Source: Cyanoderma ruficeps (Eukaryota; Chordata; Aves; Passeriformes; Timaliidae). Taken from it: a stretch of 64,000 nucleotides of DNA. Numbering within the stretch: the first letter of the stretch is position 1; each line of letters opens with the position of its first letter. A model generated the notes under the pieces. The model was not told where the DNA came from and ran no database searches. It saw only the letters and a program-made list of their open reading frames with translations. The stretch covers positions 62,763-126,762 of the forward strand of contig VZDJ01000102.1 in assembly GCA_008694505.1 (NCBI GenBank). The letters run 5' to 3'. Shown one piece after another: positions 26,171 through 37,803 of the stretch. A program made the translations under genes and the position numbers.

Positions 26171-29100
26171 GTAAGTTGGACATCCCCTGCATCCCATACT
26201 AGCAGTAATGGTGAGGATAAGTGGCTCTGGAGCTGTAACGTGTCTCTGCCTGTCATCCCTGGATCCCTCTTGGCGTGTGTGTGTGTAACCGTGTGGGTTA
26301 AGGCAGGGTAATATCCCCCCCACGCATTACTTTATTGGGGATGCTTCCATGACAAGTGAGAGGAGTTGGGTTTCAGTGTATCACTTTACTCCCAAGCATT
26401 CCTCATTAAGAGGAATTTCCTTTCTTTTACGAACCCTCTCTGGCGGCTCGGCGCTCGCACAAGATCACAAGTTGCAGCGATGCAAAGCACGCTCTTCCCC
26501 CGTTTACCCACTTCTGTGGGATTTCTTCCTGTCCCTTTAAATATAGCCCAGTGCATGGGAGAAGCTTTAACATTGAGCAGGAAGGAGAGGAAACTCGGAG
26601 CGAATCGTTCTTGCCCTGAAATATGAATGTTAATATAATGAGTTAGCATATGGGCAAACATGATGCAGCACACTGCCAACTTCCCACATTTTCCACTTAC
26701 GTTTATCCCACCTTTTTTTTTCCTTTTTTTTTTTTCTTTTTCCCTGGGTAAATGAACAGATGGTTCAAACAGGGAAGAGGCAGAGACAGTGCTAACGACC
26801 ACTGTAAATAAGAGATGGAGGCATTCCTTCCTCCCTGAGCATGTCACATACAACCCCCTGGGATGAACTTCCAAAGCACATTTGGGTGTATTTTACTAGT
26901 TAACAGGCAAAGACAGCTTTTGGTCACTTTTCTTGCCTCACCATATAGTGCCTTCAGAAATAAACCTTCTTAGAACATACTATTAACCTTGTATCATAAA
27001 AGGACTTTAAAAAGAATTTGGACATTTTTAGATACGGTAGCTAACATACTTTTAGGAAAAAAATATATTGGGAGGTTTTTCAAAGTGTTTCTTAGATCCA
27101 GGGTAAAGAGCAATGTTTTCCCATTGCATGAACATGGGAATCTTAGTATATATAGGGAGGAAAAAAGTGTGCGTGTAGCATAATCATTGTGTTTCTTTAA
27201 AGGCTGATAAATACATCTGCAGCACTGGTTCACCTATTTTGAGCACCAGTCTGTAACTTTGCATGCTATCGATTTGATTTTTTTTTCCCCCAAAAATTGT
27301 TTTATTTGAACATGGTGGAAGGAAATGCACATTACCCACAAGCTGGGTAACTGTTGCGGGCATTGGGGTTAGTACCTTGAGTCTGAAAGTTTTCATGTGG
27401 AATGTCAGCTTGGTACATCTACTCAGCAGGACAAAGATGTGCCAAGTTTTTTGATAGTGATGAATGTAAATGTTCTTTAAAAGTTTTGAAATTCACTTCT
27501 GTGAGAATGTTCCTGGGCATTTTCAGTCATCTACCAATGAAGTTTCTATTGCCTAGAGATGTCAGAAGAATGAAACTCTCAGATGAATTAGCAGAACTAA
27601 TTTTCTGGAGATATTAGGTCTTGGCATTAGGAACTCAATTAATAAAACCACATTAGGCTATTATAGCTGCTTGGAAGTGAGAAAATTACTGCTAATAGTA
27701 AAAAGCTGAAATGTAGAACAGAGTATTTGCCTGTGTTTCTGACACTTAGGACTGAAGTATTCAGGTGGCACACTGAGGTGTGTGGATTGTTCTTTAGGGA
27801 CACATCCCTGAATGGTTGGAAGAACACAAATGAATGTTGCTGTAACATAGCAGTAGTTAAAACTGACAATATACAGAAAGTTTTGAGAGCTTGTTTTCGA
27901 AGGCGTTTCCAGTTTCCAGCTGGAACTTTATTACTGTTTTATACAAAGGATGGAAAATCCAACAAATGATTTTAAAAAATGAGATATTTTGATAGGTCTG
28001 TGGGCTTTTGTTTGTTTGTATTTATTTATCTGCAAATTACCTTATATGCAACATGGCAGAAGACTTGCACAACCTCCTTAGCATTGGAGCCAGATATTCC
28101 TGTTTCCATGGCCCCTGCTTGCATTGATGCAATCTGGATCCTTGGCGCATTCCCTACTGGGCTCTTGGAATAAACTAGTGTTTTCAAGGTGGATAGCACA
28201 GGAATTATCTGTACACGCAAATGTACTCCAGAAAGTGTCATTGTAGGGACATCCATTTATCTTCACGTCATCAGCTGATGTGACACATCAGCCTTTAAAG
28301 CTGGAGGAAGTATCTCAGCACTCTTGCAGTGTGGGAATCAGAAGGCCACAGCTCACAGCTGCTGTTTGCCTCTGGGGGAGTTTTTAGGGCTCCCCTGCAG
28401 TTATTCACCTTCACATCAACCACGATCTCTCTGCCCTGAGGGGAAAGGCTGCATGGATCTGTGTTTAAGGGGCTGTGGAACCTCGGTTTCCCCTGGAGCT
28501 GGGGTAGAAAACATCGCCCCTGGGCGCTGAGTGACTTCTCTGAGTGGGTGTTCACCTCCTCTCCTCTCTGTCTGCTGACACTGGCATCCGTAAATAAGGG
28601 CGTGTTCTCAAGCCAGACAATTAAAAATGTCCTCCTGTAGGACCAGGTCTTCCCGTAGGACCAGTTTTGTGGGCACACCATCCTAGGGTGGAGGTCCTCT
28701 CCTCCCTGCCGGGGACCCTCGACCTTGATGGAGCTGCTCTCTCTCCCACTGAAGGTCGGAGTTTTCGCTGCATTCAGAGGCACAAATGAGCCTTGAGTTT
28801 GGATGGTGATACAGGGTAATGATCCTTGAAAATACTCAGTCTTGGCTTTATTGATTGTAGAGTTAGATTAATGATTGCATGAGATTTCCATGAAAAAAAA
28901 AATGAGGCTTCATGCTATTAAAATGTAAATAAACTTGCTTCTACAAAAAGGCAGTAGTGTGCCCGTTTCACAGGCTAACATGCAGTAGACATACTTTCTG
29001 CTATAATATCATGAAGTTATGATTCTGAAGAAGAAAAAGAGCACTGGACTAGTTATAATCCTTACATATACCTTCTGTGAGGATGCTGTTTCTGGTTTTA

Positions 29101-29639
29101 ATGGGATTTCCACTTTTTGGTCTGTTCACTTACTCAGTTTTTGAGGAAAGGCTCATTTAAGGTGTGCTTCATTCCGTTGCTTTGGGGATTTCTCTTCTAA
29201 GGAATGTTGAGTCTTTTTGTTCCCATTTCTTTCTCCCCCCTCAATGTGCAAACACTTTGCAAACAAGCACTCATTCTCTAACCACGTTAGCCATTCCCAC
29301 GTTTCACAAGAAATGGATGAAATTTGGAACGGGTGCTGGTTGGTGCTTGTGCAATGTACAGCACAGCATGTGCAGTTGTGTAGGATGAGAAAAGTCAGAT
29401 TTCCTGCCTGAAACCAAAGGAGCAACTGCTTTGATCACCCCACCTTCAGCTTGGGACACTGGGGAAAGAGGAGCGTGTTGAAGGCGTGTGCCAAAGTGCA
29501 ACTTGTAAAGTAATTAGAAGTTTGCCGGAGGGGTGGAAGCAGACAAAAGTAACTGCTGGTAGGTAATCTTCCCTTTAAAGTGAAATCCTTAACTCTGAGC
29601 CTTGCACTGAGATTTAACTGATCTTTGCAGGGAGTTCAG

Positions 29640-30280
29640 AGTGTTCAGTGAAAGTTAATGAGTGTGCAGGCGGTGTGAGCAGGACACAGCTGTTGTTTAA
29701 AATGGCAGAGTTTAGCCCAAGAACTCGCAGCTTTTATGCAACAAAGAGCCGCCCCCTTGTAAAGAACAGATGTGGTCTGACAGCTCCCCGGTGCTGCCCG
29801 TGCAGGGCCAGCCTCTGCCGTGCTGGAGCAGCCAGTCCAGAGCCACAAACTCCAGAACCACCCCAGAATAAGCTCCGGATTTGGGATAAACCCTGGTGCT
29901 GTGGTGTCACCTGAGTGCACAGATAGTCCCAACACTGACAGAAACCTTCCCAGCTCGGGTGTCCTGGCCTAGCTCTGGGCTAGCAAAGCACACATCCCTA
30001 AATGTGTAAATCCCACGGGACAGCCCCTGCTGTGTTCGGGCGGGTCCCTGCCCTCCTGGTCCCCTCCCTGTGTCCCCGTGTCCCCGGCGCTGGCAGGGCG
30101 CTGCGCAGGGATGGACCCAGCTGAACCCTCCGGCTGGGCTCGGTTTGTTTGACTTTTGGCCTGGCTGTGTTCCCGAGCCCAGCTGTGAGCACAGCTGCCT
30201 GGACTGCGGCTGCTGAGCGAGCGGCATCGCTGCTCTTGGACGGAGCGCGGATTTATCCGGGGTTAAAATGACTGTAATCG
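29640..30280. promoter_or_regulatory. CpG-enriched patch in intron 1
   Basis: GC content and CpG density are clearly above those of the flanking intron, especially around 30020-30260, with clusters such as CCCCGGCGCTGG and GAGCGAGCGGCATCGC. This could be an intronic enhancer, an alternative promoter or a decayed CpG island. Open frames on both strands here are typical of GC-rich DNA and show no recognisable domain. Confidence 0.35.
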
Positions 30281-30499
30281 CAGCAGGGGTATTGCTAACC
30301 CCAGGCATGCAAAAAACTATGAGTCAGGCTTTGGAATTGCCTTCCTTTTGCCTTTTATTTTTCCCCCTGATGTTTCCACAGCATTTCAGATATTCTCTGT
30401 TTTATAGCTAGGCTTTTGAAACCTGTTTGGTTTGATCTGTAACTTTGTGAGGGAAGTTAAAACTCTTGAGTCAATTTGCAGCTGGATCCTCTGCTTGCT

Positions 30500-30900
30500 T
30501 GCACACATATTTAAGTATTTCTGGTGTAACCTTTTGCTCACAGTGATTCAGAGTCTTTAATTGCGTATGATATGGAAAATTTTGTTGCATGTAAAAGACC
30601 TTTATGGCAGTTAATTTCTAAGAATCACTGTTCAGGCAGAAGTAATGTGCTCATCTCTGTTGAGTTCAGCAGCGTGCTGTTATTGCAACTGAGAGTCTGC
30701 CTGTGAGTTTTCATTTAGGCAGAGCTGCAGAAGTTTGCAAAATGGAACTAATCGCCCTAATTATTGGGCAGAAAATGAATTAATGAATTAGAGCAATACT
30801 TTGTAAAGCAAGCAGAAATTTTAATGGCATTATGCCGCCATCCCATTTTAGAATATAATATGTGAAATTTTCTTTCTCCCCCAAAATCGTGACGTTTAAC
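30500..30900. promoter_or_regulatory. Candidate intronic regulatory element
   Basis: This repeat-free stretch is dense in homeodomain-type TAAT words, including CCTAATTATTGGGC and GAATTAATGAATTAG near 30750-30790, next to the CpG-enriched patch. Such clusters are common in developmental enhancers. Conservation cannot be judged from one sequence, so this is only a candidate. Confidence 0.2.
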
Positions 30901-31659
30901 CTCAGCAGAAGATTCCATGGAATGAAAAGTGTGTTGAAAATCTTGAGAGCTGGGTGACTTCCTATTGTGCCAATCACTACCCCAGATTTGTACAGGTGTT
31001 TGCAGGTTTATAGGTCGAAGCGTGGCACTTACACAAAAGTTTAAAATAAATCTCTCCAATCTTTTCTCTTTCTTTTAACATATAGTCAGAAAATTTAGGT
31101 ATTTGTACAAACACCGTGAGTTTTAGACTCAAATACAGCTGCCTAACCCTAGAAATTTTCAAATAGTCTATTTTATATTTTTCCATTACTGAATTTCTAG
31201 ATCAAAGAGCTCTCCATATGTCCCAAACAAACTCTGGGGCCTATTTTGAAAGCCCTGTCTTTTAAGGACAATCTGTAATTTTTAGCCATGGGATTGAACC
31301 CCTGGGGGCCTCTGTCTCTTGTGGATACTCTTGTAGGGAGCAGCCTTGGTAGTTGCAGTTTGCTCTGAAAACTGTGGGTGGTCTTTAGTTTTTATTGTGC
31401 CTGTCAGGGTTGAAGAGTGTGACAATAAAGTAGTACAAGAGACTCTGCATTATGCTTAAAGTAAAAGCTACCTAAAACATTAAGAGTTCAATTTTATGTC
31501 TCTTTTAATTTAATTTAATTCTAGAATAATTCTTTTTTCTCTAAAATTTAGCCCTGTTTCAGGAAAGGGTTGCTGTAAGCTGTTGAAGATAGTTTGGTAA
31601 TTTGGAAAGTTCTGCCCCATTCTCTCTTTCTGAGAGTGTTCAAAAGAGCTTCAGCTGAT

Positions 31660-31794
31660 GACCCTGAGATTATCTCAGCTGTTAGAGGCTGGTGCTAAAA
31701 ACCTGAGTTCAATCCCTGTAGGGGCCATTCATTTCAGAGCTGGACTTGATCCTTGCGAGTCCCTTCCAGCACAGAATATCCCGTAATTCTGTGA
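31660..31794 (+). mobile_element. tRNA-derived SINE (TguSINE1-like)
   Basis: The tRNA-like head contains a degenerate A box (GATTATCTCAGCTGTTAGAG), a GGTGCTAA anticodon-side segment and a B box GAGTTCAATCC at 31705-31715. It continues through GGGGCCATTCATTTCAGAG into a CR1-like tail with GCTGGACTTGATCCTTG, TCCCTTCCAGCACAGAATAT and the terminal ATTCTGTGA. This is the better preserved of the two SINEs and the clearest taxonomic marker for a passerine bird. It sits in intron 1 in the sense orientation to SPON1, about 0.9 kb before exon 2. Confidence 0.9.
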
Positions 31795-32715
31795 GCTCAG
31801 GTGTCACTCGCGTGGTGCTTTGGTGCTGCTGATGGTGAACAGACAGACCACACAAAGCTATCTTGCACCGACATCAAATCAGGGATTTAATCCTGCTGCT
31901 GAGCGTGGTAAAATCAGATCAGTCAGCATTGCATTGCCTGTGCTGTGCTGGTGGATCCAGTGCTGCCTTCCTGGTCAGGACAGGTGTGTGAAGAAGGGTG
32001 TTTGCTGGTGTGTGGGATTGGTTTGGCAGTCAGAGCTGGTAGCACAACCTTTAGGGGCCAGCTTCAGCCAGGAGTTTAATGTTGTGTCCTGTTTTGCCCT
32101 GAGGATGAAGAGGAGGAAGGATATTTTGAGATCCCTCGTTTCCAGAAGCTGGAGTGCTGTGTTGAGTGCAGCCGAGCTGGAGCAGGCAATGTGGTCATCT
32201 GGCTTTACAGACAGAGATTTTCTGTGCACTAAAGTACTTTGTCTGTGCTCAGAACTGGACAAAAAACTGAGTCAAATATTTAGGGATGCTCCTTTACATT
32301 TAACACCTTCTCACCCCCCAAAACAAAAAACTCTCACAAAGAAAAAAAAACAAAACCCCAAAGTAGAGAAACCCCTTGCACATGTGTCCCCAGCCCCAAA
32401 CCCCCACTGAAACAACCTTCCTGTAGATCTGAGCAGATTATAAATCTGCTCTAAAAAAAAAAAAAAAAAGGGGGCGAGGGGGAGAAAAAAATAGGTGAGG
32501 TATTTCCATGCCAGTATTTCTCAGTTTATGTGGAAACTTAGACTGAACATTTTGTATTTTGTGTTCTGGCTGGCTTGACTCCCTGTTGTCAGTGCTCTAA
32601 CCCTGGTTAATGCCAGCTTAGAACACACACCTTTCAAGCTGTGAAATGATGTGCAAGCGGCTGATTTCACAATTAACGTTGTGGTTTTGTTATTTCTCTG
32701 TTCATCCCATCCCAG

Positions 32716-32822
32716 TGACACTTTCTGCTGCCACCCCTGCCTACTTCCGAGGGTTCACACTGATCGCCCTCAAGGAAGGAAAAGAAGGTGACAAAGAGGA
32801 AGACCATGCAGGATCTTTCCAG
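32716..32822 (+). CDS. SPON1: SPON1 (F-spondin) coding exon 2
   Basis: The 107-bp exon completes codon 75 (Val) and encodes residues 76-110 in the N-terminal Reeler domain. It contains the recognisable AYFRGFTLIALKEGKEGDKE and EDHAGSFQ segments of F-spondin. The acceptor is a pyrimidine-rich run ending CCCATCCCAG; the donor is GTGAGA, giving a phase 0 junction. The frame stays open past the donor into the intron, but splicing there is required to join exon 3 in frame. An acidic/basic cluster (EGKEGDKEE) forms a surface-loop-like segment. Together with exons 1 and 3 it gives an uninterrupted reading frame, so the gene appears intact here. Confidence 0.96.
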
Positions 32823-35800
32823 GTGAGACAACTTTCCCTGACCTGCACCCTTTGGAGTCTTTTTTTACAGCTTGCCTGGCTCAAAGGGAGATTTTATATG
32901 GACAGCAGAATGCAGACCATGTTTAAGTAAGCACAAGTGTTTGTGGGTGTTGACACGAGGACAACATGGCATGTTTTGTATTCCGTGTGTGCTCAAGGAG
33001 TCAAGGCTCCTGTAGCTGGATTTCCCACATTCCTACAGTTAAAAATGATCATCAGTTGTTTGAACTAGAGCCTAGGACACCTGAACCTTTCATCCCAAGC
33101 GAATCTCAAAAGTGTTCTATTCATATTTTGGGGTTTGTGTCTCTTTGCCTTGATGTTTTTGTCCACTGAGATGCAGAATGTGACTCTGAGAAGTGTTTAC
33201 CACGGCTGTAATGACAGTTTTATCATTCATAAATTAGAATCTGCTTTTTTATTTATGCTCAGTAGTACTTTACTTAATGAACACATTCCGTGGGATGAAA
33301 TGTTTGTTATTAAGAGGATTAGAATCCAGAAGGATGATTCATAAACTGGTATTTTCAGCTACTCCGTGCAGGGAATTCTGGAAACTGAAAATATATATAA
33401 TTTTTATGAAAGAAGATAGAAATGATGGATGTAGGTCTGATTCTCACGTGAGGTATTGTTTGCTGTTTGACTTTCCAGGCTTAGAAATATTGTTGAATCA
33501 TATTGATTATAATTTACAGGATGTGTAATAACATTGATAGTAATTTTAACAACAATTTCTAGGTGGAAGATTTTTCTTGCCTCAGGTTTCAAGGTTTTCA
33601 AGGGGAATAATTTCAAGTTCCAATTTTGGTGATCTGCAAGGAGACAGAAGTTAACATCTCTTCCTATATTCCTTCTGTATTATCATATATAGCAAATATG
33701 AGGTGCAAACTCAATAAGTAATTGCCCAGTTTTCCTACTGAGTTTGCTAGAGGCCTCTGCCTGGTTTTCATGCATTTTGTAAGAGAATCTAGAATAAGTG
33801 AGAACTTCTTTAAGGTTGGAATAACTCCATCTTCCTTAAAATGAAACAAAATCCTATTTGGGAGAAATCTTTTTAATATGGAATTTTAATAAGGTTGGGG
33901 TTTTAAAGAATTAGCTAGTATTGAAGGATCAGCTACTGCTAAGAAGTAGAAATAGTGATGCTTCATCTATTTTAAAAGATGCTTGTCACCATTAATTTCT
34001 TCATTTTGGTTATTAATATCTCTGTGGCTGCGGCTAATGGGAAAAATTTGGCCAGAGTTTTGTCTTTATGTCTAATTCACAGTGAGAAACTCACTGAGCT
34101 TTGCTGAAGCACAGAGGCCTTTCGAAGTTAGCAGAGTGGGAAGCAAGTGGAAATTCTAAATAAGTGGGGAAAAAAGAAAAAAAGCCCAATGGATCTCAGT
34201 GGAGGGAAGATTGGTTAATTAAGTGCATTGTATGGGTTGCAGTCTGAACTCTGTGCTCTTATTGGCAGGTGGGAGTTTCAAAGGTAACTAAACTTGCATC
34301 TCTGTGGTTTAAACAGCCCTCACCACGCTCATCCCATGTTAGCACGATTCCCTGAAGTTTATTCAGATGGTGTCTGCCTGTTCTGCCTCTGTGGATACAG
34401 ATGTAAGATTCTCATTTAAGTATTCCAAGAGTGCCTGCAGTGGTAAATACAGACGTCCCTTGTACCACGGCTGGGTGGTAGCAACCAGAAGAGAAAAAAA
34501 AGATGTTTGCTTCAAGTGTTTGCACTGTGTTTTTATTAGAAAGTGGAGATGCCAAGGGTGGCTGAACAGCTGTGCAGAGTAAGGAAAAGCTGTGTGTGCA
34601 GAACACCGCTCTCAGTTCTGTTCTCCCTGTGTTCACATGGAGCATATGTCCTTCAACGAGCCACACAGTGCAACAAAACCCAGGGTAAATTCCTTCGTAG
34701 TGCCATGAGACTAAATGCTGCTTCTGGGCTGCGCCTCTGCCTCCACGAGGAGAAAAATCCACTGCTCAGAGAGCAGCCAAACAGAGCAGCTGCATGAAGC
34801 AAGTGCTTCATTCACATTAGAAAACTTCTCGGGATAACCAGGATGGAAGGAAATGGGAGCTGGCCAAGTGAGACTTTCCTTCCATGACTTAGAGACTGTA
34901 AAACACTTGACTTGCAAGCCTCTGAGAGCCACTTCCAAGCTGTGAAGTTTTCGTGGAGAAAACCTGGCTGCACTGTGTGCTCAGGGCCAGACCTGTGTTA
35001 GGCAGTGCCTCCCAGCACTGTAAAGGAGCAGGTGCTGGAGCAGCCAGCAAGAAGAAGGGTGGAGAAGGTGAAGGGTGAAGAAGGGCTAAAATCAGGTTTT
35101 TGACATGGTTGTGGTACACTTAGGAGGGGAAAGCCCAGTTTTCAGGGGTCACAGCCCGGCTGGAGCAGGGGGAATGCTGCAGCCCATCTGGACCTGCACT
35201 AAGCAGCTGCTGTGACCTCCTCATGGCTCATTTGCTCCTGTGAGACCCTGCAGCTCACCGGGTACAGTCAATCTCCATTAATCACTGAGCTGCAGGGCTG
35301 TGATCCTATAAATAGCTCAGCTGTTAAAATTCTTGGCTGGACAGGTATTTTTTTTCCTGTACACTTTCTGGTTACCCCTATGCTTGAGAATTTTAGAGGA
35401 GTGTGGTGTGGACTCCATCATTCTGAATCTGTTCTCGTCTGAAACAGCTGAGACTTTAAAATCTGATTTCACTGTTTGTTTACTTAATGCAGCCAAGCTT
35501 CCTTGTTTTGTTGTCCTTGTAGTACACACAGGACACAATCCAGCCTTAAAATAAATCACTTTGTCTCCCAAAACCACACGTTAAATAGCTAAATTAAATA
35601 TGGCTAGGGAATGCAAGGTGCCAAATACAGTCATAGAAATTTGAGGATGCAGCGATAGGACTCTTCCTTATGCCAGTGGTAATTTTACAGCTCGGTGAGG
35701 CGCTCTGAAAGCTTTGGGTATCTCTCCCATTGGTCTCTTTACACAAACCATTCCCAGCTCTTGTCATGCAGACTGCTGATCCTTCTCTTTTGTGAGGTTT

Positions 35801-37240
35801 AGCAACAGTCTGCAAATGGTTTGGAAGGCAAATTAAACCCGAGGGCAGCAATCACCACTGACTGACTGCAGAAGAGTGTCTGTATAGGCCATTGAAATCA
35901 ACATATGTATGCAATGTAATAGATTCAGTCTGATAAATAATGTAGAATATTAGAAATGTAGCGCTGAACCTCATCTCATCTGTCTTCCCTGTTCTCTGAG
36001 GAAGGATACATATTCTGAGAATTTTTTTGGTGGATGTTTTGTCAATCTGTTCTGAAGTGTTCAAGAAGAAGAACAAATTCATCTCTCCAAGTTTAAACAC
36101 TTCAATATTATATTGGTTAGAAAATTTAAGGAGAACTTTGTAGATCTTTTACTAACATCCAAATCGAGTCTTCACTAATAGTAGTTAAATTGCTCTCTTA
36201 TAAAATTGTCTACCTAAATTGAGAATTTTCTTGATACCCTATGAGGAAGGTAGTCTGAAGTTTCCTTTATTCTCCCTCCAATTCCACACACACTCTAACT
36301 GGTCCCTATTCAAATTTTCATATTTCCATTGTAGGCCATCTTCTTCCAGCTTTGCTTTTGCTGCAGTCAAATTGAGATTCCGGTCTTATGTTCCTCAGAA
36401 TTGTAGACAGGAGTCGATCTGGACTCTCAGCACAAAATCATAGAATTTGGACACAGTAACCCTAGGGTGACACAGCTCTGGAGTACCTTGGTGTTCAGGA
36501 GGAATCTCCTCAGTCTGTGTCTTTTAATTCTTTTTTTGATGTAGAGCTTCATCCGATTTATCGAGGAAGTTATGATCTGCAATCCTGTCCATGAAGATGC
36601 CATTCACTCCTCCAAAAGATGGTACTTCTTGTGAACATACCTGATAGTTAAACACTCAATATAAAAAAATGGTGTGCAAACATGATCTGTTTCTCTCATG
36701 CACAGTGATAAACTGAATCACAGACTCAAAATTAAGCACTTCCTCATACTGCTTTGGCATAATCACTTGTTAGATTTGTATCTTACACCTGCCTTTTTGT
36801 GATAGTTTAGTGTTGAATTCCTTCATCGTAGTAGTTCTCCTGGAGGTGTCCTTTTGCCTATTTTTTGCTCTAGAGTGAAGCAGAAAAATTGTTGGTTTAG
36901 GCTGCTGAATTTAACGACCCACCTGTGCAAAAGCGATGTGAGAAAGTGAGCAAGCACAGCAGCAGCAAAGATGAAGGTTTCATTAAAGGTGTGGCATTTA
37001 TAAAAGCTTGAGGCTGTGCTGAAGAAGAAAAACGTTTAAGGAAAATTGGAGTAGTCAGCTAAATAAGGTAAGTAAGTGGTCCTTTATCTTTAGTCCCTGA
37101 AACAATTGCCCAAACGTGTACTTTGGTTTTGGTCACCCCGTTCTTTTGATGCTGCTTAGTTGACTGATGTGCTCAGCAAGGCATTTAGATTAAAAGGTAT
37201 TTTTACAACCTCTCAGAAAAGCAGCTCCCCTAATGCTGCG

Positions 37241-37803
37241 TGTTATAAACACCAAAGCCAATTTAATAATCAAAAGCAAATTTTATTTCGCTAACAAAAA
37301 GCGATCTCAGACAGCCACAACCAAAAGGGACAACGCTGATCCCACAATCAAAAGGGACAACACTGATCCCAGGTTGGGTGAACCTTCCCCGTTCACAATT
37401 TCGGCTTCGGAGGGGTCTGCTTTATACAGTTTTTTCTCCTAAGGCAGGGTCTTCTGTCCACCCTTGCTCAGTTTGCATATTCATGTAACTTCTCTCTCGC
37501 ATTTGGTTTTCCGAAGCATCATTCCGGGCAGGGATGAGATCTTGATTCGATTTAATCCGGCATTGGGATGCACATCCCTGACTTATCACAGATGCATATT
37601 GGGTATCAATCACTGGGTTTATTCCAGCCCAGCCCTGGTAACGACCCATCTCTGACTGAGCCACTTCTTCTCTGCTGTAAATCCGAGTTCTCCTTGGTGC
37701 CGTCCCTGTTTCACAATTGCAAATCTGCCTCCTGCTTGGGGTTTTTACAGTATTGGATTCTTTAATTTCCAAGCACAAATTAATATATATGTCATATATC
37801 ACA
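37241..37803 (-). mobile_element. Solo LTR of an endogenous retrovirus
   Basis: A 563-bp element begins TG and ends CA on the + strand and is flanked by identical 5-bp copies of CTGCG (37236-37240 and 37804-37808), a target-site duplication. Read on the minus strand it starts TGTGATATATG. A TATAAA-like box lies at 37421-37426 and an AATAAA at 37282-37287, with the 3' end ATAACA at 37241. This order marks U3, R and U5 on the minus strand, antisense to SPON1. No internal viral sequence lies beside it, so it is a recombined solo LTR. A 5-bp duplication suggests an ERVL-like class, though other classes can give it. The intact duplication suggests a fairly recent insertion. Confidence 0.9.
37316..37369. 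repeat. 27-bp tandem duplication inside the LTR
   Basis: Two adjacent 27-bp units, 37316-37342 and 37343-37369, differ at two positions (C/T and G/A) and share AAAAGGGACAAC. They lie between the TATA and poly(A) motifs of the minus-strand LTR, so they would fall in its transcribed R region. Confidence 0.75.

Larger units (their letters stand above)
25055..26175 (+). promoter_or_regulatory. SPON1: CpG-island promoter and 5' UTR of SPON1
   Basis: Base composition changes sharply at about 25055: CpG becomes frequent and GC rises, staying high to the exon 1 donor at 26171. No TATA box is evident before the ATG, and a GC box (CCGCCCC) occurs at 25911-25917. The island also holds a G-quadruplex motif and a long pyrimidine tract. 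This fits a TATA-less, dispersed-start promoter. The transcription start cannot be fixed from sequence; it must lie upstream of 25948, possibly around 25600-25900. No spliced upstream exon is recognisable. Confidence 0.8.
26171..32715 (+). other. SPON1: SPON1 intron 1 (phase 1)
   Basis: A 6.5-kb intron bounded by GTAAGT at 26171 and a pyrimidine-rich acceptor ending TCCCATCCCAG at 32715. It contains a T-rich tract at about 26710-26743, a CpG-rich patch (29640-30280), an AT-rich stretch with homeodomain-type words, one SINE and a 196-codon open frame at 31820-32410. No additional exon can be supported. Confidence 0.93.

Noticed and set aside
36433..36480. Possible CR1 tail (AAAATCATAGAATTTGGA)
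   Set aside because: Only the terminal word resembles CR1; the sequence beyond it does not continue the match.
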